A stretch of 64,000 nucleotides of DNA from Streptomyces albicerus (GCF_008905045.1 NZ_VWMY01000002.1:14083-78082), one strand, 5' to 3'; counted from the first letter of the stretch, positions 54,260 to 63,047 are shown. Made by a program: numbers and translations. Notes: generated by a model not told the origin, from the sequence alone.

Positions 54260-54591
54260 TCGCAAACCCCTCTCGACGCGGCCGTCGCCACGTCCGTCGC
54301 GCATACGAGAACGCTAAGCGCAGTGCGCGCGCCGGGCGACGGGAGAAGAGCGAACGGGTGGCGGAGCGGGCCGCAGTGCGCCATCCGAGTCGCCACCGTA
54401 AGGAAACTTCTGACGGTCCGTGACCTGCGGCAATATCGGATTGTGTTCCTTTTCGTCGGCGTGTCCTCTCACCAGGACGGACCATTCCCGAAATGCGGCT
54501 CTCTGCACGGCAACTGAGGGTCTGTCTGGGAGGCGTTTTCTCGCCGATCGACCCGGGGACGGTTCCCGGGGCGCCTTCCGCGGAGGATCAC
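54260..54591. other. 332-bp non-coding region between sortase and surface-protein gene
   Basis: This divergent intergenic region contains no convincing coding frame. The only marked signals are the ribosome site GGAGGA at 54582-54587 for the downstream gene and a lower-GC patch around 54425-54455 (GCAATATCGGATTGTG) that may contain a promoter. No clear operator palindrome was found. Confidence 0.4.
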
Positions 54592-55077
54592 ATGCGTACC
54601 ACTCGTGCCCTGGCGGTCTCAGCGACGGCGGTCGCCGCGCTCGGACTCGCCGCCCCCACGGCCGCGGCCTGGGACAACCCGAGCAACATCGTCGCCATGC
54701 CCAGCGTCATCGCCCGGGGCGGGCAGCTGACGGTCACCGTCGACGGCTGCCCGAAGGGCGGCACCATGACGTCGAAGGCGTTCCCGCCGGCTACCCTCTC
54801 GCCGATCCACGGCAGCAACGAGACGTCGAAGGGGACCGCGACCATCAACAGCAATGCCACCCCCGGCTCGTACGACATCACGGTCACCTGCGACGGAAAG
54901 ACTCTCACCAAGCCCGCCGCGTTCACCGTCATCGGCGGTGTCCGTGGTGGTCTCGGCGGCAGCAGCTCCTCCGGTGCCACGCCGACCGACATGGCGATCG
55001 GCGGCGGGCTCGTCGCACTCGCGCTCATCGGCGGTGGGGTGTTCTGGATGCGCCGCCGCTCCGAGAGCAAGATCTGA
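54592..55077 (+). CDS. small exported membrane-anchored protein (Ig-like domain)
   Basis: A 161-residue protein: Sec signal (RTTRALAVSATAVAALGLA, cleavage near AAA-WD), a compact beta-rich domain of about 90 residues with two Cys (VTVDGCPKGG, VTCDGKTL), a Gly/Ser linker (GGLGGSSSSGATPTD), then a C-terminal helix MAIGGGLVALALIGGGVFW and MRRRSESKI. This looks like a wall-anchored protein without a recognisable sorting pentapeptide, so it may simply be membrane-held. RBS GGAGGA precedes ATG 54592. A similarly built protein is encoded convergently at 55229-55774. The function is unknown. Confidence 0.85.
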   Translation: MRTTRALAVSATAVAALGLAAPTAAAWDNPSNIVAMPSVIARGGQLTVTVDGCPKGGTMTSKAFPPATLSPIHGSNETSKGTATINSNATPGSYDITVTCDGKTLTKPAAFTVIGGVRGGLGGSSSSGATPTDMAIGGGLVALALIGGGVFWMRRRSESKI

Positions 55078-55173
55078 GCCCATCTCTTCGGAGCCGGGCA
55101 GGACCCGAGCCTCATCCCCCCGGAGACCGGCAGGAGCCGAGCCTCTTCCCTTCGGAAGCCGGATCGCACGTGA

Positions 55174-55220
55174 ACAGCCCTTCGCCCCTGACCCTCAAGG
55201 GTTCAGGGGCGAAGGGCTGT
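55174..55220. terminator. bidirectional terminator between the two surface-protein genes
   Basis: ACAGCCCTTCGCCCCTGA (55174-55191) pairs with TCAGGGGCGAAGGGCTGT (55203-55220); an inner CCC/GGG pair and a TCAA loop complete a very stable hairpin between convergent genes. Confidence 0.85.
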
Positions 55221-55228
55221 CCGGTGTG

Positions 55229-55774
55229 TCAGCCGCCGTGTTCGCCGGTGCGCCGCCGCGACCAGTAGTAGGCCGCGCCGACCGAGCCCACGATGAGTGC
55301 GGCGCCGAGGCCGATCTCACCGAGGTCGAAGCCGCCCGCGGTGCCGCCGACACCGGCCTTGACGCCCCGGTGGACCGGGACGTGTGTCGGGTGGCCGGGC
55401 ACATGCGTCGGGTTGGTCGGGTGGCCGGTGGCGATGGTCAGGTCCGTATGGCCGGACTCTTTCCCGCACTGGAACGTCACCTCGTACATCGCGCCGGGCT
55501 TGGCGTCCCAGTCGACGGTGGTCGTGGCCGAGGTCTGGCCCTTGGGGATCGTCACCGTGTCGAAGACGCCCGAGGAGACCTTGGTATCCGAGTCGCAGCC
55601 GTTGACTGACAGAGTGACGCGTCCGCCCGCGGCGATGGTCGTGGGCGAGACGTTGAAGCCGAACGAGGTGATGTTGCGGTCACTTCCGTCGTTCCGGGCG
55701 ACGGCGGCGGGTGCGGTGAGGGTCAGGGCGGTCATGCCCAGCAGCGCGGCCGAAGCGACGCGTATCGCGCGCAT
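55229..55774 (-). CDS. small exported membrane-anchored protein, paralogous design
   Basis: A 181-residue protein: signal peptide (RAIRVASAALLGMTALTL, cleavage near AVA-RN), a beta-rich domain with two Cys (LSVNGCDSDTKV, VTFQCGKESGH), a His/Pro-rich linker with HPTNPTHVPGHPTHVP repeats, a helix (IGLGAALIVGSVGAAYYW) and SRRRTGEHGG. The layout (signal, Cys-paired domain, linker, helix, Arg cluster) matches the neighbouring 161-residue protein, so the two probably arose by duplication. The His-rich linker could bind metals, but that is speculative. ATG 55774 fits the signal peptide. Confidence 0.85.
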   Translation of the reverse strand: MRAIRVASAALLGMTALTLTAPAAVARNDGSDRNITSFGFNVSPTTIAAGGRVTLSVNGCDSDTKVSSGVFDTVTIPKGQTSATTTVDWDAKPGAMYEVTFQCGKESGHTDLTIATGHPTNPTHVPGHPTHVPVHRGVKAGVGGTAGGFDLGEIGLGAALIVGSVGAAYYWSRRRTGEHGG

Positions 55775-55980
55775 GGTGAGTCCTCCGGGTCCCCGAGGAG
55801 CAGCCGCGGACCTTTTCCGCTGCGCCGTACATGCACCTCGATGATCGAAACGCTAGGAAGGCGCGGGCGCGGGCGCGATCGCAGTCGCGCGAATGGGGCA
55901 ACCGTGTGGGCCGAACCGGGGACCGGATGCCTGCGGTTGGGGGACGGGCGCGGCGTGGCGCCCGTCCCGGTGAGGGAATG

Positions 55981-56745
55981 TCAGCCTCCGGCCTTCGGGA
56001 AGAGCGTCAGGAACGGATCGGCTGTCGCCGTGATCCCGCGGCTGTAGGGCGCGTCGAAGTCCCAGATCAGAAAGAGCAGGAAGGCGATCAGAGCGGCGAA
56101 CAGGCCCGCCAGGATCACCTCGCGCAGTGTGCGGCGGATCTGCAGCGCGAAGATCAGCCCGACCGTGACGACGGCTCCGGTGATCAGCCCGAACCACACG
56201 ACGCCCGGCATGGTCGGCGCCGTGGACTCCGCTCGGGCGGTGCGCGCGGTGTCCGCCGCTGTGACCTGGTCGAGGAGCGGCTGGTAGGCCTGAGCCTCGA
56301 AGTCCGTCCTCGGCTCGTAGTCGGTGACGTCGTGGCGGATCCGGGCGAGCAGCTTCGTTCCCCGCTCGGTGACGTGACCGTCGTCGGCCATGGTCTTCCA
56401 CTCGGTGGTGACGACGTGGCCGACATAGGCGTTGACGTCGTCCCGGATCCGGTCGCGTACATCGGGTGGATAGACGCGTACGCGCTCGGAGATCTCGTGC
56501 AGCGCGTGCGCCTCGGTCTGGACGTGGTCCTGGGCGACGCCCCGCGCCTCCCAGACACCGGCGATGGCCAGGCCGAGGACGATGGCGTACACGACCCCGA
56601 TCATCATCGTCATGTACTCGATCACGTCCGGAGTCTCGGACGGATCGTCGTCCTCGGCGGCCGTGTGGTGCCGGACGAACGTGACGATGAGGACGACGAC
56701 ACTGGCGGCCGCCATCGCGAGGGCGAGAACAAGCCATTCCGACAA
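55981..56745 (-). CDS. DUF4239-like membrane protein
   Basis: A 254-residue protein: an N-terminal helix (WLVLALAMAAASVVVLIV), a second segment (MTMMIGVVYAIVLGLAIAG), a central soluble helical part (YPPDVRDRIRDDVNAYVGHV to FEAQAYQPLL), and two C-terminal helices (VWFGLITGAVVTVGLIFAL, VILAGLFAALIAFLLFL). This two-plus-two helix plan fits the bestrophin-like DUF4239 family; transport is possible but unproven. TTG 56745 has GGAGG 7 bases upstream, giving the most natural start. It follows the proline-rich gene by 17 bases, suggesting cotranscription. Confidence 0.8.
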   Translation of the reverse strand: MSEWLVLALAMAAASVVVLIVTFVRHHTAAEDDDPSETPDVIEYMTMMIGVVYAIVLGLAIAGVWEARGVAQDHVQTEAHALHEISERVRVYPPDVRDRIRDDVNAYVGHVVTTEWKTMADDGHVTERGTKLLARIRHDVTDYEPRTDFEAQAYQPLLDQVTAADTARTARAESTAPTMPGVVWFGLITGAVVTVGLIFALQIRRTLREVILAGLFAALIAFLLFLIWDFDAPYSRGITATADPFLTLFPKAGG

Positions 56746-56762
56746 GGGTTTTCCTCCAGGGG

Positions 56763-57347
56763 TCAGCGCGGGCGCAGCGCGGCGGCGGCGAGCACCGCGG
56801 GCGCGGTGACGAGCAGGGTGAGCGAGACCAGGGACGGACCGCCGCGGGGCGGCGCCTTGTGCGGCCGGGTGCGGTACGGCGGATAACTCACCGGAGTCGT
56901 CGAGGGCCGGGAACGCAGGCTGGGAGTCGGCGTCGGCGACGGCTCGGGAGCCGCGGGCCGCGGCGCTGGGGGAACCGGCCGTGGGGTCACGGGAGCGGGC
57001 GGCGGAACGGTCGGCGGGGCGGGGGAAGGCCGTGGTGGGGGAGGCGGCGGGTCGGGGGCCGGAGGCGGCGTCGGCTCGGGCGTCGGCTTCGGCGGCGGAG
57101 AGGGTTCCGGTGTGGGGCTCGGCGGGGGAGGCGTCGGCGTCGGGGTCGGGCAGGTGCCCGCGACGGCGACCGCCACCGTGTCGTTGCCGGCGGGGCCCGC
57201 GGAGGCGTACGCGCAGGAGTCGGCGGTCGCCGGAGTCGGCGCGCCGCCGATGATCCAGGTCAGCGCGAGCGGCGTCAGCAGCCGTATGACGAGGGCGAAC
57301 CGGGTCCGTAGCGCAGTTCGTGGTGATCCAGGCACGACGGAGATCAT
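56763..57347 (-). CDS. proline-rich exported protein with C-terminal membrane helix
   Basis: A 194-residue protein: a signal-like N-terminus (ALVIRLLTPLALTWIIGG), a short Cys-containing segment (DSCAYASAGPAG, VAGTCPTPTP), then about 100 residues of Pro/Thr/Ser/Glu repeats (PTPEPSPPPKP, PDPPPPPPRP), and a C-terminal helix (SLVSLTLLVTAPAVLAAAAL). It resembles a wall-spanning stalk. No sortase motif is visible. Low complexity limits homology, but an open frame, a signal and a helix argue it is real. It is likely in an operon with the DUF4239-like gene downstream. Confidence 0.65.
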   Translation of the reverse strand: MISVVPGSPRTALRTRFALVIRLLTPLALTWIIGGAPTPATADSCAYASAGPAGNDTVAVAVAGTCPTPTPTPPPPSPTPEPSPPPKPTPEPTPPPAPDPPPPPPRPSPAPPTVPPPAPVTPRPVPPAPRPAAPEPSPTPTPSLRSRPSTTPVSYPPYRTRPHKAPPRGGPSLVSLTLLVTAPAVLAAAALRPR

Positions 57348-57620
57348 CTAGCCCTCTGCGGCCGCGCATGCGGGAGTGCGGCGGGATTGCCCCGAAGGAG
57401 GGACAACGGAACCGCACGCGTTTGCCATGCCGTGAGCCGTGAGCCGTCCACAGCGCGTCGGGGCCGGGCGCTCGGGCCCCATCCTGAGCAGGGGTCCCAG
57501 GCGTTACCGGAAAGAAATTTGTGCGCGCTTTGAACACTCACCGCACCCCTGGCCGTACCTAGGGCCATGAGCGGCGCCGAGGACGCGTCGCAACACCTAA
57601 GCAGACAGCGGGAGTTACCA

Positions 57621-58622
57621 ATGAAGACCTCCTGGCGGAGCGCCTCACTCGTAGCGTCAGCTGCGGCAGTGCTGGTGCTGACGACGGCGTGCGGTCAGGA
57701 CAATGCGGACACCTCGACCGGTAGCCAGAACGTAGGCGCGGCGCCCGCGGCGAACGGGTATGGCTCGGCGGGAGTCGGGGCGAGCCCGGGGACCGAGACC
57801 GGTGCCGCCGGCCAGGGTGCCGCTGCCCAGGCGCAGAGCGCCGGCCAGCTTGCGGTCGCGGATACCGACAAGCTCGGTGAAGTGGTCACGGACAGCGCGG
57901 GCATGACGCTCTACCGCTTCGACAAGGACACGGCGGAGCCGCCCAAGTCGAACTGCGACGGCGACTGCGCCACGGCCTGGCCCCCTGTTCCGGCCTCGGG
58001 CGCCACCGCCCCGATCGGCGTTGACAAGACTCTGCTCGGCGAGGTCACCCGTGCCGATGGCACGAAGCAGCTGACCATCGACGGCTGGCCGATGTACCGG
58101 TACGCCAAGGACACCAAGGCCGGTGACACCAACGGCCAGGGTGTGGGCGGCACTTGGTACGCGTCGGCCCCGACCGGCAAGAAGGCGTCGGGAGGGGAGG
58201 CCGGCGGTGGCGAGGCGGCCGGCGGCGGCGCGGAGGCCGCCGACCTGCCCGGCCTGTCGACCCGCAACGACCCGGAGCTCGGCGAGATCGTCGTCGACAA
58301 GAACGGCATGACGGTCTACCGCTTCGAGAAGGACACCCCGTGGCCGATGAAGACGGCCTGTCTCGGCGAGTGCCTGGAGAAGTGGCCGGTCGTCGAGCCG
58401 GTGGACGCCGCCGACACCAAGGGCATCGACAACAAGGTCGAGGGCCGACGGGGCTATGTCGTCCTGAACCGTCCGGACGGACTCAAGCAGCAGAGCATCG
58501 ACTGCTGGCCGATGTACACGTTCGCGGGTGACAAGAAGCCCGGCGACACCAACGGCCAGGGCGTCGGCGGTACTTGGTACGTCATGTCGCCTGAGGGCAA
58601 GGCGCTCGGCAAGCCGAAGTAG
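57621..58622 (+). CDS. SCO0930-like lipoprotein with two COG4315 repeats
   Basis: A 333-residue lipoprotein: the signal ends LTTAC (Cys24), then a Gly/Ala-rich linker and two copies of the secreted-repeat domain. Copy 1 (about 93-195) shows LGEVVTDSAGMTLYRFDKD and CDGDCATAWPPV; copy 2 (about 225-325) LGEIVVDKNGMTVYRFEKD and CLGECLEKWPVV. Each ends with a near-identical NGQGVGGTWY block. Each copy has a C-x3-C pair that may be a disulfide or a ligand site. ATG 57621 has GGGAG 6 bases upstream. In S. coelicolor a similar lipoprotein lies next to the methyltransferase and GGDEF/EAL genes (recalled, not computed). The function is unknown. Confidence 0.88.
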   Translation: MKTSWRSASLVASAAAVLVLTTACGQDNADTSTGSQNVGAAPAANGYGSAGVGASPGTETGAAGQGAAAQAQSAGQLAVADTDKLGEVVTDSAGMTLYRFDKDTAEPPKSNCDGDCATAWPPVPASGATAPIGVDKTLLGEVTRADGTKQLTIDGWPMYRYAKDTKAGDTNGQGVGGTWYASAPTGKKASGGEAGGGEAAGGGAEAADLPGLSTRNDPELGEIVVDKNGMTVYRFEKDTPWPMKTACLGECLEKWPVVEPVDAADTKGIDNKVEGRRGYVVLNRPDGLKQQSIDCWPMYTFAGDKKPGDTNGQGVGGTWYVMSPEGKALGKPK

Positions 58623-59061
58623 CCGAAACAAGCAACGAAGACGACCACTTCCCCAGGTTGGTCACCAAGACACACCGATCACGAAGCGCGGAGGGGAGGC
58701 GACGTACAGAGCGCGGAAGGTTGTGAACACCCAGAGAAGGAGAGTGCCGGAAGTTCGGAAAAAGTGCGCACAACCACCGCTTTGCCCCCTCCGCACCGCA
58801 CGGAGGGGGCGAAGTGGCTTTTTCACATCCGAACGCATCCGGTCACGTGAACGGTTTCCGTCGCGCCCTCTTCGTAACGCTGCGCAGTTTCCCCGGAACT
58901 CTTTGGAATGCTTCGGTGCGATTTCGCAAGGCGGCCAATTCGGCACGTGCCGGAGGCAGTGACCTGGAACGGACGGTCAATTTCCGTTTCCACTCGCTCC
59001 TTTGGCGGGCGATCAGTAGCCTCAGCTCGAACACCGGATCGCCTACGCCTTGGAGAGATAG
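58623..59061. promoter_or_regulatory. 439-bp non-coding region before the methyltransferase gene
   Basis: The region holds a terminator (58774-58823), an 8-bp palindrome TCACGTGA at 58843-58850, and about 200 bases of leader for the methyltransferase/GGDEF-EAL pair with relatively A/T-rich patches (58975-58995). The palindrome is a possible regulator site. No coding frame is convincing. Confidence 0.45.
58774..58823 (+). terminator. rho-independent terminator after the SCO0930-like gene
   Basis: TTTGCCCCCTCCG (58781-58793) pairs with CGGAGGGGGCGAA (58801-58813) across a 7-base loop. Outer CCAC/GTGG can extend the stem. It is followed by CTTTTT, a rare classic T tract in this GC-rich DNA. Confidence 0.8.
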
Positions 59062-59874
59062 ATGGAGCGTCCCGCCTGGGCCCCCCGTGGCATCGACATC
59101 TCGGTGCCCAGCGTGAGCCGCATCTACGACTACTACCTGGGCGGATCGCACAATTTCGAGGTCGACCGGGAAGCCGCCCGCAGGGCCATGGAGTTCATGC
59201 CGGGACTTCCCAAGATCATGCAGGCGAACCGGGCGTTCATGCGCCGCGCCGTGCGGTTCGCCGCCGACGAGGGCATCACCCAGTTCCTGGACATCGGTTC
59301 GGGCATACCCACCTTCGGCAATGTCCACGAGGTGGCCCAGAGTGCCCGCCCCGGCGCACACGTCGTGTACGTCGACCACGACCCGGTCGCCGTCGCGCAC
59401 AGCAAGGCCGTCCTGGCCGGCAACGAGGACGCGGACGTCGTCGCAGCCGACCTCCGCAAGCCCCAGGGGATCCTGGCGAGCCCTCAGATTCAGCGCCTGA
59501 TAGACCTGAATCAGCCAGTCGCGCTCCTTCTCGTTGCCATACTTCACTTCGTGGAGGACGAGGACGACCCGTACGGGGCAGTGGCAGAGCTGAGGGACGC
59601 GCTGGCGCCCGGCAGCCTGTTCATCGTCACGCACGCCTCGTACGAGGGAATTCCGCTCCCCCCGGAGCGGGCCGAGGGCGCCGTCGACGTCTACAAGGAC
59701 ATCCGCAATCCGCTGATCATGCGCTCGCGCGAGGACATCGCGCGGTTCTTCGAGGGGTACGACATGGTGGAACCCGGACTGGTGCCGATGCCGAAGTGGC
59801 GGCCCGACTCGGCGTCCGAGGACGAGGATCCTTATTCCTACTCGGGTTTCGCGGGCGTGGGGCGCACGGCGTGA
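59062..59874 (+). CDS. SAM-dependent methyltransferase, DUF574-type
   Basis: A 270-residue protein of the streptomycete DUF574 family: the N-terminal signature SVSRIYDYYLGGSHNFEVDR, AFMRRAVRFAADEGITQFLD with IGSGIPTFGNVHEVAQ as the SAM-binding motif I region, VVYVDHDPVAVAHSKAVL for the SAM ribose Asp, and ALLLVAILHFVEDEDDP. The substrate is unknown. The ATG at 59062 follows GGAGAG 8 bases upstream. Its stop overlaps the GTG of the GGDEF/EAL gene (GTGA), so the two proteins are translationally coupled, which suggests related functions in signalling or development. Confidence 0.9.
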   Translation: MERPAWAPRGIDISVPSVSRIYDYYLGGSHNFEVDREAARRAMEFMPGLPKIMQANRAFMRRAVRFAADEGITQFLDIGSGIPTFGNVHEVAQSARPGAHVVYVDHDPVAVAHSKAVLAGNEDADVVAADLRKPQGILASPQIQRLIDLNQPVALLLVAILHFVEDEDDPYGAVAELRDALAPGSLFIVTHASYEGIPLPPERAEGAVDVYKDIRNPLIMRSREDIARFFEGYDMVEPGLVPMPKWRPDSASEDEDPYSYSGFAGVGRTA

Positions 59875-62006
59875 CCGCGGAGCCGGACGGGCCGGAGGAC
59901 AGACTGCGCAGGTTCGCGACGATCTGGAGCCGGGCGGTCTTCCCGGCGACCGCGACGTCACTGACCCGGCCGGAGTTCGAGCAGCGACTGCTGCCGCTCG
60001 CCCGGCGGCTCAGTGAGGCGCTGCGGGCCAGGACGTTCGACGCGGCCGAGGGCCAGGCCGTGGGCGCCGCGCTGATCGACGCGCACTGCACCGAACCGGA
60101 GGCGCTCAGCCGCACGCTCGACTGCGTCGACGCCTACCTGGTGCTGTACTGCGGCGAGGACGGACCCCAGGAGGCCATGCGCAACCGCTCGGCGCGGCTG
60201 CAGCACGCCATGGCCGCCGGGTTCGCGCAGGCGCTGCGGGAGCGGACGCTGGCCGAGCAGGAGGCCATCGCACGCGCCGCCCTCCAGGCCCAGGGCGTGG
60301 TCGCGGACGCGCTGCACGCCACCGAGGCACGGTTCCGCGCGGTGTTCGAGGGCGCGGCCATAGGCATCGGCGTCGCCGACCTCGACGGCAACATCCTGCA
60401 GGTGAACAACGCCCTGCTGCGCATGTTCGGCGGCACCGAGCAGTTCATGCGCGGCCGCAACGTCACCGAGTGGACCCACCCCGAGGACGCCCCCCAAGTC
60501 TGGCGGCTCTACGAGGAGTTGGTGCGCGGCGAGCGCGAGCACTACCACGTGGAGAAGGCCTTCTACCGGCCTGACGGAACGGTCCTGTGGACCAACCTCA
60601 CGGTCTCGCTGCTGCGCGACGCGGACGGGCAGCCGCAGTTCCAGCTCGCCCTCATGGAGGACACCACCGAGCGTCGGCTGCTCAACCTGCGGCTCCGGTA
60701 CGAGGCGACGCACGACGCGCTCACCGGACTGCCCAACCGGACGCTGTTCTTCGAGCGGCTGGACAAGGTGCTCGCCGCGGGCGACGGCATGCGCTTCGGA
60801 CTCTGCTACCTCGACCTCGACGGCTTCAAAACCATCAACGACAGCCTCGGGCACGCGGCCGGCGACCGGCTGCTCGTCGAGGTGGCAGACCGGCTGCAGT
60901 CCTGCGCGACCGCGCCCGGCGAGATGGTCGCCCGGCTCGGCGGCGACGAGTTCGTGGCGCTGACCACCGGGCCCGACACCGAGAGCGAGGTCGACGCGCT
61001 CGCCGACCGCATCATGAACGCCCTCATCACCCCGGTCCGTATCGATGGCCGGGAACTGACGGTCCGCGGCAGCATCGGCATCGTCGAGGGCCCGGCGGGC
61101 GAGCGCGGCCCGGCCGAGGTGCTGCGCAGCGCCGACATCACGATGTACCGGGCCAAGTCGGCGGGCGGCAACCGCTACGAACTCGCGGACCCGGAGGCCG
61201 ATGCCCGCGCCATCACGCGGCACGGGCTCACCACGGCGCTGCCCGCGGCACTCGACCGGAACGAGTTCTTCATCGAGTACCAGCCGCTCGTCCACCTCGG
61301 CGACGGCAGCGTGCGCGGCGCCGAGGCCCTGGTCCGCTGGCTGCACCCGCAGCACGGCGTGCTCGGCCCCGACCGGTTCATCCCGCTCGCCGAGCACACC
61401 GGCCTGATCGTCCCGCTGGGCCGCTGGGTCCTGGAGCAGTCGGTCCGTCAGGCCCGCGAATGGCAGGAACGTCACGTCGGCGCGGGCCCGCTGCGCATCA
61501 ACGTGAACCTCTCGCCGTGCCAGCTGACCCACCCGGGCCTGGTCTCCGACACGGTCGACATCCTGGAGCGCGCCGGCCTCGAACCGGCCTCGCTCTGCCT
61601 GGAGGTCACCGAGTCCGCACTGATCGGCGCCGACGACGACCTGCTCAAGCCGCTGCGCCGGCTCGCCGAGATGGGCGTCGACATCGCCCTCGACGACTTC
61701 GGCACGGGCTACTCGAACCTCGCCAACCTGCGCCGCCTCCCGGTGAGCATCCTCAAGCTGGACCGTTCCTTCACCCAGGGTATGCAGCAGTTCCCCGCCG
61801 ATCCCGTCGACCTCAAGATCGTCGAAGGGATCGTTTCTCTTGCCCACAGCCTGGACCTCGCGGTCACGGTCGAGGGCGTGGAGACGGGTGCCCAGGCCGA
61901 ACAGCTCCGCATACTGGGCTGCGACACGGCCCAGGGCTGGTACTACGCCCGCCCGGGCCCCCCGGACCGCCTGCACGAACTGGCACTGGTGGACGCGGCG
62001 GGCTGA
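59871..62006 (+). CDS. PAS-GGDEF-EAL cyclic-di-GMP enzyme, RmdA-like
   Basis: A 711-residue soluble protein. An N-terminal helical region (1-140) leads to PAS/PAC (about 145-265: EARFRAVFEGAAIGIGVADL, FYRPDGTVLWTNL), GGDEF (about 275-440) with intact RLGGDEFVAL, and EAL (about 455-705) with RGAEALVRW, INVNLSP, LCLEVTESAL and ALDDFGTGYSNL, the metal-binding sites of an active phosphodiesterase. Both domains look catalytically competent. The domain order and placement beside the methyltransferase and SCO0930-like lipoprotein fit RmdA of S. coelicolor, which affects aerial development; that orthology is from memory. GTG 59871 overlaps the upstream stop. Confidence 0.88.
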   Translation: MTAEPDGPEDRLRRFATIWSRAVFPATATSLTRPEFEQRLLPLARRLSEALRARTFDAAEGQAVGAALIDAHCTEPEALSRTLDCVDAYLVLYCGEDGPQEAMRNRSARLQHAMAAGFAQALRERTLAEQEAIARAALQAQGVVADALHATEARFRAVFEGAAIGIGVADLDGNILQVNNALLRMFGGTEQFMRGRNVTEWTHPEDAPQVWRLYEELVRGEREHYHVEKAFYRPDGTVLWTNLTVSLLRDADGQPQFQLALMEDTTERRLLNLRLRYEATHDALTGLPNRTLFFERLDKVLAAGDGMRFGLCYLDLDGFKTINDSLGHAAGDRLLVEVADRLQSCATAPGEMVARLGGDEFVALTTGPDTESEVDALADRIMNALITPVRIDGRELTVRGSIGIVEGPAGERGPAEVLRSADITMYRAKSAGGNRYELADPEADARAITRHGLTTALPAALDRNEFFIEYQPLVHLGDGSVRGAEALVRWLHPQHGVLGPDRFIPLAEHTGLIVPLGRWVLEQSVRQAREWQERHVGAGPLRINVNLSPCQLTHPGLVSDTVDILERAGLEPASLCLEVTESALIGADDDLLKPLRRLAEMGVDIALDDFGTGYSNLANLRRLPVSILKLDRSFTQGMQQFPADPVDLKIVEGIVSLAHSLDLAVTVEGVETGAQAEQLRILGCDTAQGWYYARPGPPDRLHELALVDAAG

Positions 62007-62015
62007 AGTATTTTC

Positions 62016-62052
62016 GCTGAGGTGCGGCTCTGTGGCAGAGCCGCACCTCAGC
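62016..62052. terminator. strong terminator after the GGDEF/EAL gene
   Basis: GCTGAGGTGCGGCTCTG (62016-62032) and CAGAGCCGCACCTCAGC (62036-62052) form a perfect 17-bp stem with a TGG loop, 10 bases after the stop. Repeat copy 7 begins immediately after it. Confidence 0.9.
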
Positions 62053-62101
62053 GCCCCTTCAGGGGCGCGGGGAACTGCGCGACCAGCCACAACGGACCCG
62101 C
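62053..62101 (+). repeat. dispersed intergenic repeat, copy 7 (short variant)
   Basis: GCCCCTTCAGGGGCGCGGGG, then AACTGCGCGACCAGCCACAA and CGGACCCGC. It lies between the convergent GGDEF/EAL and LysR genes, directly behind the terminator. Confidence 0.85.
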
Positions 62102-62125
62102 ACATACCCACACACCTCGGGCCGC

Positions 62126-63010
62126 TCACCTCTCCAAGAGCATCCGCTGAAACTCACGAGCGGCCCGAGGCGGAGCCACATCGCTCCGATGCGCCAACGC
62201 GATCGTCCGGTGCAGCCCGGGCCGGGCAAGCGGCGTAACCCGCAATCCCCGCCCGGACCTGGTGGCAACCATCCGCGGCACCACAGCCACCCCCAGCCCC
62301 GCCCGCACAAACCCCAACACCGCATCCATCTCCCCACCCTCCACCGCGAAATCCGGCTCGAACCCCGCGGAGCGGCACGCCGCGACAGTCAGCTCCCGCA
62401 GGTCGTAGCCATGCCGGAACATCACCAGCCGCTCACCCTCCAGGTCGGAAATCCGCACGGTCCGGCGCCCGCCCCCCGGCGCGGCCGCCTCCGGTGACGA
62501 CACCACCACCAGGTCCTCCCGCAGCACCTCCACCGTGGTCAGCGCGGGCGACGGCGTCGGCAGCGGCAGCACGACGAGCGCGAGATCGAGCGCTCCACGG
62601 GCGAGTTCTCGTACGAGATCATGCGAGCCCCCCTCCTCGATCAGCAGCCGGATGCCCGGATACCGGTCATGGAAGGCCCGCAGCACATCCGGCAACAGTC
62701 CCGTGCACAGGCTTGGCGTGGCCCCCAGCCGGATCCGGCCACTGCGCAGCTGGGCCAGTTCCTGCACCTCGTGCCGGGCCGTGTCCGCGTCGGCCAGGAT
62801 GCGGCGGGCCAACGGCAACAGCGCCTCGCCCGCGTCCGTGAGCGTGATGTTCCCGCGCGCCCGCAGGAAGAGATCGGCGCCCAACTCCCGTTCCAGCGCC
62901 TTGATCTGCTGGGAGAGCGACGGCTGAGCGACATGGACCAGATCGGCGGCCCGGGTGAAGTGCCGGGTCTCGGCGACCGCCACGAAGTACTGGAGCTGCT
63001 GGAACTGCAT
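62126..63010 (-). CDS. LysR-family regulator divergent from succinate dehydrogenase genes
   Basis: A 294-residue LysR protein: the N-terminal winged HTH QYFVAVAETRHFTRAADL with HVAQPSLSQQIKALERELG, and the linker LPLARRILADADTARHE. The effector domain shows IRLGATPSLCTGLLP, GALDLALVVLP and GLGVAVVPRMVA. ATG 63010 begins directly before the HTH. It is divergent from the sdh genes across 95 bases containing a CGATAG-N7-CTATCG palindrome that fits a LysR T-N11-A box, so it probably autoregulates and may control sdh expression. Confidence 0.92.
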   Translation of the reverse strand: MQFQQLQYFVAVAETRHFTRAADLVHVAQPSLSQQIKALERELGADLFLRARGNITLTDAGEALLPLARRILADADTARHEVQELAQLRSGRIRLGATPSLCTGLLPDVLRAFHDRYPGIRLLIEEGGSHDLVRELARGALDLALVVLPLPTPSPALTTVEVLREDLVVVSSPEAAAPGGGRRTVRISDLEGERLVMFRHGYDLRELTVAACRSAGFEPDFAVEGGEMDAVLGFVRAGLGVAVVPRMVATRSGRGLRVTPLARPGLHRTIALAHRSDVAPPRAAREFQRMLLER

Positions 63011-63028
63011 CTCTCAAGATTACGCCCA

Positions 63029-63047
63029 CGATAGGCCCTGTCTATCG
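63029..63047. promoter_or_regulatory. LysR box in the lysR/sdh divergent promoter
   Basis: CGATAG (63029-63034), 7-base spacer, CTATCG (63042-63047): a perfect dyad containing the T-N11-A arrangement of LysR sites. A second dyad, GGACC (63070-63074) with GGTCC (63088-63092), lies closer to the sdh start. Binding is inferred. Confidence 0.65.

Noticed and set aside
58908..59870. Long 5' extension of the GGDEF/EAL frame upstream of 59871
   Set aside because: The extension overlaps the methyltransferase in another frame and lacks domain motifs; GTG 59871 with the GTGA overlap is the natural start.
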